This document shows positions 25,813 to 35,631 of a stretch of 64,000 nt of DNA, piece by piece (position 1 is the stretch's first letter; each line of letters begins with the position of its first letter). The stretch lies in NCBI GenBank assembly GCA_016720585.1, contig JADKKH010000004.1:62001-126000 (forward strand). The letters are read 5' to 3'. The translations under genes were made by a program, and so were the position numbers. Under the pieces are notes generated by a model. It had not been told where the DNA came from, did no database searches, and worked only from the letters and a program-made list of their open reading frames with translations. Origin of the DNA: Chitinophagaceae bacterium (GTDB lineage: Bacteria; Bacteroidota; Bacteroidia; Chitinophagales; Chitinophagaceae).

Positions 25813-27015
25813 ATGACAAGAATCGGACTGATACGTGAGGGGAAAAGACCGGCTGATAACCGGGTGGCTTTAACCCCTGCACAATGCAAATGGATACAAA
25901 AAAATGCCCCGCAAATTCAAATAATTGTCCAGTCTTCCCCGTATCGGTGTTTTTCCGACAGGGAGTATTTGTCAGCCGGGGCAGCAGTGAAAGAAGATCT
26001 GAGTGATTGCGATATATTGCTCGGGATAAAAGAAGTGCCGGTGGAACAATTGATTTCGGGTAAGACCTATCTTTTCTTTTCGCACACAAAGAAAAAACAA
26101 CCCCATAACCAGGTATTATTGAAATCTATTATTGATAAAAAGATTACCCTGATCGATTATGAATGCCTGGAACATGATGATGGGCAAAGGATCATTGGTT
26201 TTGGATTTTTTGCCGGCATTGTTGGGGCCCATAATGGCATGATGGCTTATGGGAACAGGACCGGATTGTTTTCATTAGACAGGGTTTATAAACAACGCAG
26301 TTTCAGGGAATTGATCCATAATTATTTTGGATTACGCTTGCCTAATGTTAAAATTGCAGTTACTGGATCCGGCAGGGTAGCACACGGTATTCTTGAAATC
26401 ATGAATCTTATGGGAATACATGAAGTAGACCCTGAGGAATATTTAATAAGACGGTTTTCCTACCCCGTATATACGCAATTAAAAGGTGCTGATCTGTATA
26501 AAAACAAGTCAACCGGTAATTACAACCGTTTGGAATTCCATGAACATCCTGAATTATATGATTGTAAATTTTTACCCTATGCGCAGCAAACGGATATTTT
26601 AATGAACGGCGTGTATTGGGAAAAGAATATGCCCCGTTTGTTTGAAAGACCCGATGCGATGGCTGAAAATTTTATTATTCAAACGATCGCGGATATTACG
26701 GATGATGCCAATGGTTCTGTACCCATCAATATCGGGGACCAGACGATTGAAGACCCTGTTTATGGCATTGATAAAATTACGCTGGAAAAAACAGCTCCTT
26801 ACCAGCAAAACTCAATCGATATTATGGCCGTAGGAAACCTGCCTAATGAATTGCCCAGGGATGCAAGCCGGTATTTCGGGGAACAGCTGATTAAGCACGT
26901 ACTGGAAGATCTGATTGGTAACAGCTCAGCTATTATTGATCGGGCAACGATGGTGAAAGACGGAAAGTTGACAAATGAGTATTCGTATTTACAGGATTAT
27001 GTTGAGGGGAAATGA
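25813..27015 (+). CDS. NAD(P)-dependent dehydrogenase, saccharopine/alanine-dehydrogenase-like
   Basis: 400 residues. The N-terminal region (IGLIREGKRPADNRVALTP) is the alanine-dehydrogenase/transhydrogenase and lysine-forming saccharopine-dehydrogenase signature, followed by KTYLFFSHTKKKQPHN and a Rossmann part (VKIAVTGSGRVAHGILEIM, about 180-198). The closest functional analogue I can name is Lys1-type saccharopine dehydrogenase. The exact substrate is uncertain. It is a single gene, ending in a heptamer-repeat spacer shared with the convergent trmN6 gene. Confidence 0.75.
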   Translation: MTRIGLIREGKRPADNRVALTPAQCKWIQKNAPQIQIIVQSSPYRCFSDREYLSAGAAVKEDLSDCDILLGIKEVPVEQLISGKTYLFFSHTKKKQPHNQVLLKSIIDKKITLIDYECLEHDDGQRIIGFGFFAGIVGAHNGMMAYGNRTGLFSLDRVYKQRSFRELIHNYFGLRLPNVKIAVTGSGRVAHGILEIMNLMGIHEVDPEEYLIRRFSYPVYTQLKGADLYKNKSTGNYNRLEFHEHPELYDCKFLPYAQQTDILMNGVYWEKNMPRLFERPDAMAENFIIQTIADITDDANGSVPINIGDQTIEDPVYGIDKITLEKTAPYQQNSIDIMAVGNLPNELPRDASRYFGEQLIKHVLEDLIGNSSAIIDRATMVKDGKLTNEYSYLQDYVEGK

Positions 27016-27061
27016 GTTCGGAGTGGGTTCATAAGGAGTTCATAGTTCATAGTTGAGCCGG

Positions 27062-27103
27062 GAGTTCGGAGTTCGGAGTTCAGAGTTCAGAGTTCAGAGT
27101 TCG
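27062..27103. repeat. Six tandem heptamers GAGTTCR
   Basis: Perfect 7-base period (GAGTTCG twice, GAGTTCA three times, GAGTTCG), with looser copies back to about 27014. It lies in the 94-base spacer between two converging genes, 6 bases before the trmN6 stop, so it cannot be a promoter for either. Confidence 0.85.
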
Positions 27104-27109
27104 GTTGGT

Positions 27110-27862
27110 TTACAAATGAAGGTAAAAGTCTTTCAGTAAACTTACAAATGCCGGGGTGTATTGGTCATGTCCATCTTTTATAGATATTTCATCGATCCTT
27201 GTTTCTGTTTGTAAAGTTGTTTTTAATTTTCCTGAAAGGATGATCCGGAAATAATCATGATTGACGGATTGACGAATAAATGTCAACTGCTGAACAAACA
27301 ATTCTTTTTCAATAAGTAGCTTTTTAATTTCTTCATTTCTTTTGTATGGTAACAACAGGTAAAAACAACCGTTTGGATTCAGGTTTTTTTTAATGATGTT
27401 CATAAGTTCAGGCAACGCCAATCCTTCATTATGAAGCGCCAGGTTCTTTTTTGGTTCATCACCTCTCAGGTCTTTTTCATAAAAAGGCGGGTTACTGATG
27501 ATAAAATCATATTTACCCGGGAAGGCAAATTCTCTTGCATCGCCGGAAATAATTTTTATGCTCCCGGCCCAGGGAGATGCCGCCACATTTTCTGAAGCTT
27601 GTTGACATGCATCGGGATCAATTTCAATCCCATCAAAATGACATTTATTTTTCTGAGCTAACAGGAGTGTAAGTAAGCCCGTGCCGGTTCCAATATCAAG
27701 AATTTTGACTGCTTCAATTTCATCAGCAGTGATTCTTTTGAACAGGCTCCCCAATTCCTGACTGACAAATGCTCCGAACAGACATCCGTCCGTGGTCACT
27801 TTCATGGCACATTTATCCTGATGAATGATGAATTGTTTGAATTGGAAATAAGAGTTTGCCAT
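27110..27862 (-). CDS. trmN6: tRNA1(Val) adenine(37)-N6-methyltransferase
   Basis: 250 residues matching the TrmN6 (YfiC) family: an N-terminal FKQFIIHQDKCAMKVTTDG segment, SAM motif I DIGTGTG at residues 56-62, acidic GIEIDP at ~79, and the N6-adenine catalytic tetrapeptide NPPF at 124-127 (ISNPPFYEKD). It methylates A37 in tRNA-Val. It lies 10 bases after the tsaD stop on the same strand, so two tRNA-modifying enzymes of position 37 are encoded in tandem. Confidence 0.88.
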   Translation of the reverse strand: MANSYFQFKQFIIHQDKCAMKVTTDGCLFGAFVSQELGSLFKRITADEIEAVKILDIGTGTGLLTLLLAQKNKCHFDGIEIDPDACQQASENVAASPWAGSIKIISGDAREFAFPGKYDFIISNPPFYEKDLRGDEPKKNLALHNEGLALPELMNIIKKNLNPNGCFYLLLPYKRNEEIKKLLIEKELFVQQLTFIRQSVNHDYFRIILSGKLKTTLQTETRIDEISIKDGHDQYTPAFVSLLKDFYLHL

Positions 27863-27871
27863 AAACCGGAA

Positions 27872-28966
27872 TTACCAGGCTGCCCGCGCTGTTGAACTAA
27901 CTGATAAATCAGCAAACTGGCCGGCCCCGTATTTATAATAACCGGTAATGGCAATCATCCCGGCATTGTCTGTGCAATATTGAAAAGCCGGAATAAATGT
28001 ATTCCAGTGATAGCTCTTTCCCATTTCTTCAAAGGATTTTCGTAAACCACTATTGGCCGACACGCCCCCGGCCAGGCATATATCCGTGATGCCGGTCTCG
28101 AGGGAGGCTTTCTTCAGTTTGTTTAAAAGGATCGTTACAATCCGCTGCTGAATGGATGCGCAAATATCCGGCAGGTTGTTTTTAATAAATTCCTGCTTCT
28201 CCGTTTCTGTAGCGGTAAATTCCGATTTGAATAAATTGCTCTTACCGGCATTTTTCAGAAAATATAATATAGATGTTTTCAGGCCACTGAAACTAAAATC
28301 AAGTCCTTCCATTTTAGGTTCTGGAAAAGTAAACCGGTTTGCATTTCCTTGCTGCGCATATTTATCTATTAAAGGACCACCCGGATAAGGTAGTCCCAGC
28401 AACTTAGCTGATTTATCAAATGCTTCGCCGGCCGCATCATCCATGGTTTCACCAATAACTTTCATGTTGACCGGTGATTCACATAAAACAATTTGTGTAT
28501 GACCACCGCTGACGGTTAAACATAAAAAAGGAAAACCCGGTTTGGGATCATCTATCAGATTTGCCAGAACATGGGCCTGCATGTGATGAACCGGGATCAA
28601 TGGTTTATCCAGAGCGAGGGCCAGCGATTTGGCAAATTGTCCGCCCACCAGCAACGAACCAATCAGTCCCGGCGATTGGGTAAATGCAATTGCATCAATA
28701 TTTTTTAATGTGCATCCGGCATTCTTTAAGGCGGCATCCACTACCGGGACAATTTGCTGCATATGTGCCCTTGAAGCTAACTCTGGTACTACGCCTCCGT
28801 ATTGTTCATGCACGGTTTGATTGGCAATGAAATTGGACAAAATTTTTCCGTTCACGCAAACGGAAGCCGATGTTTCATCGCAACTTGATTCAATGGCTAA
28901 GATGGTAAGATCCCCGGGGAAAGAGGGTCCGTGTAAATCGCTATTGATTATTATTTCCTTTGACAT
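27872..28966 (-). CDS. tsaD: tRNA threonylcarbamoyladenosine transferase TsaD
   Basis: The ATG at 28966 (MSKEIII) is chosen over a TTG nine bases upstream, because a promoter -7 box overlaps that TTG. Family features: LAIESSCDETSAS, the metal-binding HHMQAH (residues ~127-132), GGHTQ and the C-terminal SANSGLR segment. With TsaB, TsaE and TsaC it forms t6A at A37 of ANN-decoding tRNAs. It is followed after 9 bases by trmN6, another A37 enzyme for a different tRNA set. Length is normal (364 aa). Confidence 0.93.
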   Translation of the reverse strand: MSKEIIINSDLHGPSFPGDLTILAIESSCDETSASVCVNGKILSNFIANQTVHEQYGGVVPELASRAHMQQIVPVVDAALKNAGCTLKNIDAIAFTQSPGLIGSLLVGGQFAKSLALALDKPLIPVHHMQAHVLANLIDDPKPGFPFLCLTVSGGHTQIVLCESPVNMKVIGETMDDAAGEAFDKSAKLLGLPYPGGPLIDKYAQQGNANRFTFPEPKMEGLDFSFSGLKTSILYFLKNAGKSNLFKSEFTATETEKQEFIKNNLPDICASIQQRIVTILLNKLKKASLETGITDICLAGGVSANSGLRKSFEEMGKSYHWNTFIPAFQYCTDNAGMIAITGYYKYGAGQFADLSVSSTARAAW

Positions 28967-28972
28967 CGAGGG

Positions 28973-28980
28973 CAAAAGTA
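28973..28980 (-). promoter_or_regulatory. -7 box (TACTTTTG) directly before tsaD ATG
   Basis: The minus strand reads TACTTTTG (fits TANNTTTG), ending 6 bases before the ATG at 28966. Transcription starting 5-7 bases after the box would give a nearly leaderless tsaD message. No clear -33 TTTG is visible upstream. Confidence 0.5.
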
Positions 28981-29038
28981 ATTCTTAATAAAGTTTTAAA
29001 AGATGGAAAATAATTTTCCTTTGGGGAGTGGACATCAT

Positions 29039-30295
29039 TCATTTACCCCGTATGGCAGCCACCGGGTCCATTTTTGCTGCCTGTAATGCAGGAATAAAAC
29101 CGGCCAGTATGCCTACGATGATACAAATAACAATGGCGAGAATCATATAACCCGTTGAAATAAAAACCGGGAAATTTAATGCTTTACTCAGCAGTTGTGT
29201 AAGCAGGAAAACGAGAAGCAATCCAATTAATCCACCGATGATACAAAGAAAAGCAGACTCCAGGAGAAACTCAGCCAGGATAACCCTGCGTTTTGCACCT
29301 ATCGCTTTTTTTAATCCGATCTGGCTGGTTCTTTCACGAACAGTAACAAACATGATATTGGCAACGCCAAACATACCTACTATCAATGATAAGGAAGCAA
29401 TGGCCCATCCGCCCAGGTTGAGTCCGACAAATGCAGAGCTGATCGCATCGCTGAAGTCATTAATATCATTGAGTGCAAAATCATCTTCTTTAACCGGAGT
29501 AAGCCGGTGAACAGCCCTCATTGTTCCGGCCAGTTCATCCTTAAGCGCTTTACTGCTGGTATTATCACGGCCCTGAACCATGATTAACGGATCTGCTTTT
29601 AATTCGTTCATGATATTCCGGGCGAACTGGTAGGGGATCACCATACTCTGGTCAAAATCCCAGCCGCCGATTATCTGCTTACCTTGTTTTTTTATCACAC
29701 CTATAACCCGGATTTTTTTCCCCCGGCTAACCAGGTCCTTACCAACCGCCAATCTGGGGTCGCCAAATAATTTTTCTGCCACATCATTCCCGATAACCAC
29801 CACATTAGTTCCCCGGGAAAATTCAGCATCCGACACATAGCGGCCATCTTTAATCTCGATTGGCTGTATATTATCAAAATCTTCGCTGATGCCGTAGATA
29901 TTAATATTGGATAAAGTGGTTCCCATGTATTCAACAGCGTCATTCACGCGGATACGGAAGGCAGCATATTTAGCACCTGGGGTCCTTTCTTTGATATATT
30001 TTAATTCGCGGTGTTTGGGTGCCGGTCGCGCGGCATATTTCCATAAGGGATAATTGGGGCCACCACCGGCACTGTAGTCCCATTTATCTATATAAATGGT
30101 ATTGGTGCCCAATGAACGTACTTCATTCTGTATATTATGTTCCAGGCTGTTCACGGTAGCCAGTATCCCGATGATACAAAAGATACCGATCGTGATACCA
30201 AACAGGGAAAGAAATGTGCGGAGTTTATTCTTCCACAATTCCTGCAGGGCCAGGCTGAAGCTGGTGGTAATTATTTCTATGGAACGCCGAAACAT
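29039..30295 (-). CDS. FtsX/MacB-type ABC transporter permease
   Basis: 418 residues with four membrane helices: one near the N-terminus (FGITIGIFCIIGILATV), a ~230-residue periplasmic MacB-PCD domain with ENVVVIGNDVAEKLFGD-like sequence, then three C-terminal helices of the FtsX fold (about 285-415). The last ends FIPALQAAKMDPVAAIRGK, a MacB signature. MacB-like permeases use ATP hydrolysis by a partner for mechanical work on lipoproteins or toxins. The ATPase is not encoded next to it in this window. Confidence 0.9.
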   Translation of the reverse strand: MFRRSIEIITTSFSLALQELWKNKLRTFLSLFGITIGIFCIIGILATVNSLEHNIQNEVRSLGTNTIYIDKWDYSAGGGPNYPLWKYAARPAPKHRELKYIKERTPGAKYAAFRIRVNDAVEYMGTTLSNINIYGISEDFDNIQPIEIKDGRYVSDAEFSRGTNVVVIGNDVAEKLFGDPRLAVGKDLVSRGKKIRVIGVIKKQGKQIIGGWDFDQSMVIPYQFARNIMNELKADPLIMVQGRDNTSSKALKDELAGTMRAVHRLTPVKEDDFALNDINDFSDAISSAFVGLNLGGWAIASLSLIVGMFGVANIMFVTVRERTSQIGLKKAIGAKRRVILAEFLLESAFLCIIGGLIGLLLVFLLTQLLSKALNFPVFISTGYMILAIVICIIVGILAGFIPALQAAKMDPVAAIRGK

Positions 30296-30299
30296 TAAA

Positions 30300-30307
30300 C
30301 AAATTTA
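30300..30307 (-). promoter_or_regulatory. -7 box (TAAATTTG) before the permease gene
   Basis: The minus strand reads TAAATTTG, ending 4 bases before the ATG at 30295. The transcript would start at or inside the ATG, so this is either a leaderless gene or a chance match. Confidence 0.35.
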
Positions 30308-30379
30308 CCGGAAGATAAGTAAGCGAACGGGTGAAATTTATTTTTGTTTAATTACTTTTTAAAATCAGTTTTTAATTAT

Positions 30380-32425
30380 TTACCAGATGCGAATCCGGTC
30401 TTCTGGTTTTTTATATAAACGTTCTCCTTCTTTAACATCAAAAGCTTTGTACCAGGCATCCATATTTACGGGCGCACCAATAGATCTGAATTTACCCGGG
30501 GAATGTGTATCTGTAATTATCAGCTGTGCTTCCGTTTGGGGTAAAGTGTTTCCCCGCCAGATCTGTGCAAAAGCCAGGAAGAAACGCTGGTCCGGGGTGA
30601 ACCCATCTATTTTTTTCCCGCTTTTTCCCTGAGGGGTCATTTTGAAAGCTTCATAAGCTACATTTAAACCTCCCAGGTCACCGATATTTTCGCCCAGGGT
30701 TAATTTACCATTTACATGGATGGTATCCTGAACGGTGTAGTCATCGTATTGTTTGGCAAGGCTTTTTGTTTTTGCATCAAATTTGGTGCGATCCTCTTCT
30801 GTCCACCAGTTACGCAAAGTGCCATCCGCATCATACTTGCTGCCGTTATCATCAAAGCCGTGTGACATTTCGTGCCCGATGACCGCACCGATGCCGCCAT
30901 AATTAATAGCATCATCGGCATTTGCATCAAAGAACGGGAATTGCAGAATACCTGCCGGGAACACGATCTCATTTAAGGTTGCACTATAATAAGCATTCAC
31001 TGTTGGAGGTGTCATTCCCCAGCGTTCCCTGTCTACAGGTTTGCCTAACTGGTTGATCATATAATTATAATTCCACGCACCTACGTTTCTTACATTTTCG
31101 AAAAAGGTATTGCTTTTTATAATGAGGCCATCATAGTTTCTCCACACATCCGGGTAGCCAATCTTTGGGCGAAAAGCCGCAAGTTTAGCAAGAGCTTTTT
31201 GTTTGGTGGCCGGACTCATCCAATCAAGATTATTGATCCGGATAGCAAATGCTTTCCGCAGGTTGGCTACCAGTTCCGCCATACGGGCTTTGGCTTCTGG
31301 CTTAAAATAATCTTTTACATATAACTGGCCCAGTAATTCCCCGATAGAACCATCTGTCAGGGAAGACATTCTTTGCCAACGCGGCGTTTGTACCCGCTGA
31401 CCGCTTAACACCTGGTTGAAAGCAAAATTGGCATCCACAAAGGGCGTGCTGAGATAAGGTGCCGCAGATTTTAAAACATTCCATTGCAGGTAAATTTTCC
31501 AGTCGAACAAGGGAATGGTTTTTAATAAACCGGACACTTCTCTGAAAAATGCAGGATTGTTTACCAGGACACTGTCTTCCTTTTTTATTTTAAGATCCGC
31601 CAGAATGTCCCGCCAGTTAAACCCCGGGGTGTTTTTGCTGAAATCATCTACGTGTAGTTTGTTATAGGTTTTATACGGATCCCTCATTTCCACGCGGCTC
31701 ATTTGTGCTGCGGCTAATTTTTTTTCCAATTCAAAAATGGCAACAGCATATTTTTCCGCAACTTCTTTTGCTGTACCGGTTAAAGTAAAAAGTGTAACGA
31801 TATATTTTTTATAGGCGTCCTGTATCTGTGGGTTACGCCCATCCGCCTTTAAATAATAATCCCTGTCCGGTAGGGTAGTTCCTCCCTGGCTCAATTGGGG
31901 AATCATGATCTCCACATTTTTTCTGTCTTGCCCAACGAAAAAACCATATAAGGGTGAACCAGATCCGGAAATTCTTAGCCCCGCCATCATTTTTAGCAAA
32001 GTTGCTTCTGATTGGATAGCATCAATATCCTGTAAAGCTTGTTTTATTGGGGAAAAAGATATTTTTTCGATCGCATCGCTATCCATGCCTGCCCTGTAAA
32101 AATCGGCTACTCTTCGTGAGACAGAATCACCGGACGGATTTTTATCAGCCATGGCCTTTTCCAAAACATCTTTCACGGCATTGCTGTTAAAGTCACGCAG
32201 TTGGTTGAAACTTCCCCACCGGGTTTCTTTTGCCGGAATGGGATTGTTTTTGATCCAGGTTCCGTTGGCATAAATGTAAAAGTCATTACCCGGGGTTACA
32301 CTATTATCCATATTGGCCGGGTCAATAAATTTTTTTACACCGGTTTGTGCGTAACTGTAATTATAAACGGTAACGATACCCAGGAGGCAAAGGGTTACCA
32401 GCGTTTTTTTGGAATTATGTATCAT
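30380..32425 (-). CDS. M13-family zinc endopeptidase (PepO/neprilysin-like)
   Basis: 681 residues with a signal peptide (~MIHNSKKTLVTLCLLGIVTVYNYSYAQ). The zinc motif is HEMSH at about 518-522 (IGHEMSHGFDD), with the third ligand Glu at ~579 in ENIGDLGGL. The NAYYSATLNEIVFPAG segment forms the substrate strand. It should cleave short peptides in the periplasm or outside the cell. Single gene on the minus strand; the -7 elements seen elsewhere in this window are absent upstream. Confidence 0.92.
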   Translation of the reverse strand: MIHNSKKTLVTLCLLGIVTVYNYSYAQTGVKKFIDPANMDNSVTPGNDFYIYANGTWIKNNPIPAKETRWGSFNQLRDFNSNAVKDVLEKAMADKNPSGDSVSRRVADFYRAGMDSDAIEKISFSPIKQALQDIDAIQSEATLLKMMAGLRISGSGSPLYGFFVGQDRKNVEIMIPQLSQGGTTLPDRDYYLKADGRNPQIQDAYKKYIVTLFTLTGTAKEVAEKYAVAIFELEKKLAAAQMSRVEMRDPYKTYNKLHVDDFSKNTPGFNWRDILADLKIKKEDSVLVNNPAFFREVSGLLKTIPLFDWKIYLQWNVLKSAAPYLSTPFVDANFAFNQVLSGQRVQTPRWQRMSSLTDGSIGELLGQLYVKDYFKPEAKARMAELVANLRKAFAIRINNLDWMSPATKQKALAKLAAFRPKIGYPDVWRNYDGLIIKSNTFFENVRNVGAWNYNYMINQLGKPVDRERWGMTPPTVNAYYSATLNEIVFPAGILQFPFFDANADDAINYGGIGAVIGHEMSHGFDDNGSKYDADGTLRNWWTEEDRTKFDAKTKSLAKQYDDYTVQDTIHVNGKLTLGENIGDLGGLNVAYEAFKMTPQGKSGKKIDGFTPDQRFFLAFAQIWRGNTLPQTEAQLIITDTHSPGKFRSIGAPVNMDAWYKAFDVKEGERLYKKPEDRIRIW

Positions 32426-32564
32426 ATAATTAATTTTATTTTAATTATCGAATATATGTCAATTTGATGATTCATGGCAAGCCGTCAGTTGTCTAATATG
32501 ACATATTAATTTCAATCAAACCATATTTTTTTTATGTGAAAGCATTTAAGGAGTAAGGAAATAC

Positions 32565-34622
32565 CTATTTAACAAATCCCATGTTTCTCAATACTTGCTG
32601 ATGTTCCGGGCTTTCAAAATAGTTTTTATTATAAAAAATGGGGAGATTCATAAGATAAGCAGAAGGGGATCTTTCTGCCACCGTTTTTTGTTCCCATTCA
32701 ATTGCTTTTTTATAATCACCCTGCAGGTAGTATATATAAGAAAGGTTCCACGGATCTTCCAGGGTATTTTCAGAAGCATATTTTAAAAATCGGTTCATGA
32801 CGGAATCTGCCTTTTCCTTTTTATTACAATTCTTATATATAAATACTAAGGTTACCTGCAGTAATTCGGATCCCCAGCCATCTTTGAATAATTGTTCAGC
32901 TCTTTCTGCAAGGGGCCAGGCTTTGTCATATTCTTTCATAAAAATATGCGCATAGGCTTTTTTGATATGTCCCCATACCCAATTGGGATGCAACTCCAGC
33001 GCCTTCCCGAAAGCGTCCGCACTTTTTTTGAAATTGCTGGCTACCAGGTTGGTCCATCCCAGGTTATGCAAACTGGAAATAGACACCGGATCCAGTTCCA
33101 CCGCTTTATCCGCAAGCGGCAGCGCTTCTTTATACCTGCCAACATCTGCCAGGGTGGAAGAATATCTTATATAAATTGTTGCATTACCCGGGTCCAGTTC
33201 CAGCGCTTTTTTATAGGAATCCACGGCTCCTTTCCAATCCCAGTCATAATAAAATTTTAAAGCTCCTTCCGTACTGTAAATTTCAGCAATGTTCGGATCC
33301 AAAGCCTTAGCGGCTTCTAAGGCTGTTCTCGCTTCATTAACTATTTCATTTTTACTGGCTGTTGAAAAAAGGCTCTGGTTTATTTTTTCATTGGCGATGG
33401 CTGCATAGGCCATAGCATATTGGGGATCTATTCTGATGGCTTCCCGGAAATGCATTAAGGCTTTTTCTGATTCTTCCGGCGTGGATCCATAACTTAAATA
33501 GCGTCCTTTCAGGTATTCAGCATACGCTTCCGGGTTTATTTCTTTTTTGGGTTGGCCTGAACTGGAATTATCTTTCGGCCGGATATTCAGTGCGTTTGTC
33601 AAAGCGGTTATGATGGATGTTTCAATACGGGATACATCGGTAATGTTTAACTGATATTTACTACCCCAAAGCTGATTTTGATTGGCGGCATCCACTAATT
33701 CACAATTTAAAAAAAAGCCATCGGTTGTTTTTTGTAAGCGTCCCGTTAATACAAGATCCGCTTTCAGCAGCTGGTGTAAATTTTCGGTTGTCCGTACCGT
33801 ATCCGCCAGGCCAAACGTAGCCGAACGGGCAAACACTTTAATACCCTCAACAGAAGAGAAGCGGTTGATGAGGTTCTCCGGAATTCCATCTGTCAGAAAA
33901 GATAAAGTGCTGTCCTTTTGTATATTTTCAAAAGGAAGAATAGCCAGGGACCTGATATTGCCTGCAATATTGGTTTGATTAAAGATCTTATTTTTAAAAA
34001 CTAGAAAAGTGGCTACCAGCAGCACCAGGAATGAAGCTGCGATCCAAATCTTTTTTTTATTTTTTATTTTAGTATGCGGAGTTTGCAGCTTTCCCTGCAT
34101 ATCGGCCTGCCTGGGTACTATCAAACCGGGATTTGATAAGGCAAAAATTTCCATGGGTTCATCTACATTTTTAAAATGAAAAGAACCTAAAGCAGCTAAT
34201 TGGAATTCGGTCTTATTTTTTATTTCATTGGCGATATTCTTTGAGAAAAGAATGGATCCCGGAACTCCCAGTGTTTGGATCCGGGAAGCGATATTGACCA
34301 CATCGCCATAAATATCCTGGTTCTCAAAAATGATTTCACCGTAGTGGATACCGATACGCAGGGAGATGTCTTTTGCTGTTGCACAGGCTTCCTGAATTTT
34401 GATAGCGGCGAGAATGGCATCCGAAACAGTTGGGAAACTTAACAGCATACCATCTCCGAGTTCTTTAATAAGGCTTCCCTGATATGGTGTAATTGCCTGC
34501 AAATGAATTTCCCGGTTCTTATTGAGTAACTCAACTGCTTTTTGCTCATCCTTGCCCATCAGGGCCGTATAACCGACAATATCGGTAAACATAATGGCGG
34601 CGAGCTGGCGGGATTTTGACAT
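32565..34622 (-). CDS. Nucleotide cyclase domain - TolB-like - TPR membrane protein
   Basis: 685 residues. A class III adenylate/guanylate cyclase domain (residues ~5-170) has both metal Asp residues (Asp14 in FTDIVGY, Asp57 in LGDGML) and GIHYGEI. One transmembrane helix spans ~191-209, followed by a TolB/FlgO-like part (AGNIRSLAILPFENI) at ~221-350 and about seven TPR-type repeats to the end. The cyclase faces the cytosol and the TolB-TPR part is outside. In many relatives the N-terminal signalling domain varies, so the outer part is probably a sensor. cAMP or cGMP output is not known for Bacteroidota. Confidence 0.85.
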   Translation of the reverse strand: MSKSRQLAAIMFTDIVGYTALMGKDEQKAVELLNKNREIHLQAITPYQGSLIKELGDGMLLSFPTVSDAILAAIKIQEACATAKDISLRIGIHYGEIIFENQDIYGDVVNIASRIQTLGVPGSILFSKNIANEIKNKTEFQLAALGSFHFKNVDEPMEIFALSNPGLIVPRQADMQGKLQTPHTKIKNKKKIWIAASFLVLLVATFLVFKNKIFNQTNIAGNIRSLAILPFENIQKDSTLSFLTDGIPENLINRFSSVEGIKVFARSATFGLADTVRTTENLHQLLKADLVLTGRLQKTTDGFFLNCELVDAANQNQLWGSKYQLNITDVSRIETSIITALTNALNIRPKDNSSSGQPKKEINPEAYAEYLKGRYLSYGSTPEESEKALMHFREAIRIDPQYAMAYAAIANEKINQSLFSTASKNEIVNEARTALEAAKALDPNIAEIYSTEGALKFYYDWDWKGAVDSYKKALELDPGNATIYIRYSSTLADVGRYKEALPLADKAVELDPVSISSLHNLGWTNLVASNFKKSADAFGKALELHPNWVWGHIKKAYAHIFMKEYDKAWPLAERAEQLFKDGWGSELLQVTLVFIYKNCNKKEKADSVMNRFLKYASENTLEDPWNLSYIYYLQGDYKKAIEWEQKTVAERSPSAYLMNLPIFYNKNYFESPEHQQVLRNMGFVK

Positions 34623-34830
34623 GAACTCCGATTATTATTTTTGAAACGGTTTGCCCCGAGGATTAGTTCGGGATTAAAATTGTGTTTATACGGGGGAATA
34701 TTAATGAAAACATTTATAGTACCCGGATAGTCTGTTTCAAATTTAATCTATTTTTAAATGTAAAAATGCAGGAGTTGAGTCAATTGTTGCGAATGGATAA
34801 ATCAGGATCTCCTGGTTTGAGAAAGCTTAG

Positions 34831-35631
34831 TTAATAAAATATTCTTTCCCCGATAATTTTTATTTCATGACCCGTTTCTATCGTTTTCCCAATCTCGGTT
34901 GCTGGTATATAACAATTAACGGTCAGGAAATAGTGATGTCCGAATTCATCCAGTCCGGACCAAGGGGGAAGGGTCGAAGCACGGTGTTTCGCAAATGATT
35001 TTGGAAAAGCATGGATCACTTCACCCGTTTCGGGATTTCGGGTGGGCACCACGCATCGGGCACGGGGGCTCATTCCGAATAAGGTTACGTCTCCCACTTT
35101 AAATTCAATCCCCCTGCCTTCCGTGGTAAATAAATGGTCTTCCCAAAAAGCGGGTACCCCTTCTATTTCCAACGTGGCCCGGAAGCGTTTTCTTGTTTCT
35201 TCTAAAGGCATGTTTGTAAACCAACCGGATATTTCCTGCAAACTGGCCGTGGAGAGTATCGTTACACCGCTGATATCAGGGATATCCAGAAACCGCCCTG
35301 TTTTATTCTGCAAGAATTGTGTTTTTGTACCGAAATAATCGGACAGGTAGGATTCCAGTGCTGCTTTTTCTTTTTGTAAATGAAAAATTGTCCAGTTGGT
35401 TTGTATCATTGGCCTGAGGGAAATGGTTTCGTTTTTAAAATCAACTTCAGAACGTAATGAATGAACCAGCGGATTTGATTTACCAATAATAAAATTTCCT
35501 TTGTTATCAGCCAGGGCATATTCCCTGTCATGCAGCAGGCAACCCCCTTCAGAAATAACAGCTTTTTGCAGCGTAATTCCATCCAGGGATTTGACCGGGT
35601 AAATGGTTATGTTACTCAAAAGGGGTTCCAT
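34831..35631 (-). CDS. MOSC-domain protein
   Basis: 266 residues. The N-terminal MOSC beta-barrel (ITIYPVKSLDGITLQKA) is followed by the MOSC domain with the conserved sulfur-carrying Cys in PRARCVVPTRNPETGE, a strong fit to the mARC/YcbX-type molybdenum cofactor sulfurase relatives. The protein may reduce N-hydroxylated compounds with a Moco cofactor or carry sulfur. No Moco biosynthesis genes are in this window. It is a single gene. Confidence 0.85.
   Translation of the reverse strand: MEPLLSNITIYPVKSLDGITLQKAVISEGGCLLHDREYALADNKGNFIIGKSNPLVHSLRSEVDFKNETISLRPMIQTNWTIFHLQKEKAALESYLSDYFGTKTQFLQNKTGRFLDIPDISGVTILSTASLQEISGWFTNMPLEETRKRFRATLEIEGVPAFWEDHLFTTEGRGIEFKVGDVTLFGMSPRARCVVPTRNPETGEVIHAFPKSFAKHRASTLPPWSGLDEFGHHYFLTVNCYIPATEIGKTIETGHEIKIIGERIFY

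Noticed and set aside
27062..27103. Possible CRISPR-like array
   Set aside because: The 7-base period and lack of spacers exclude CRISPR.
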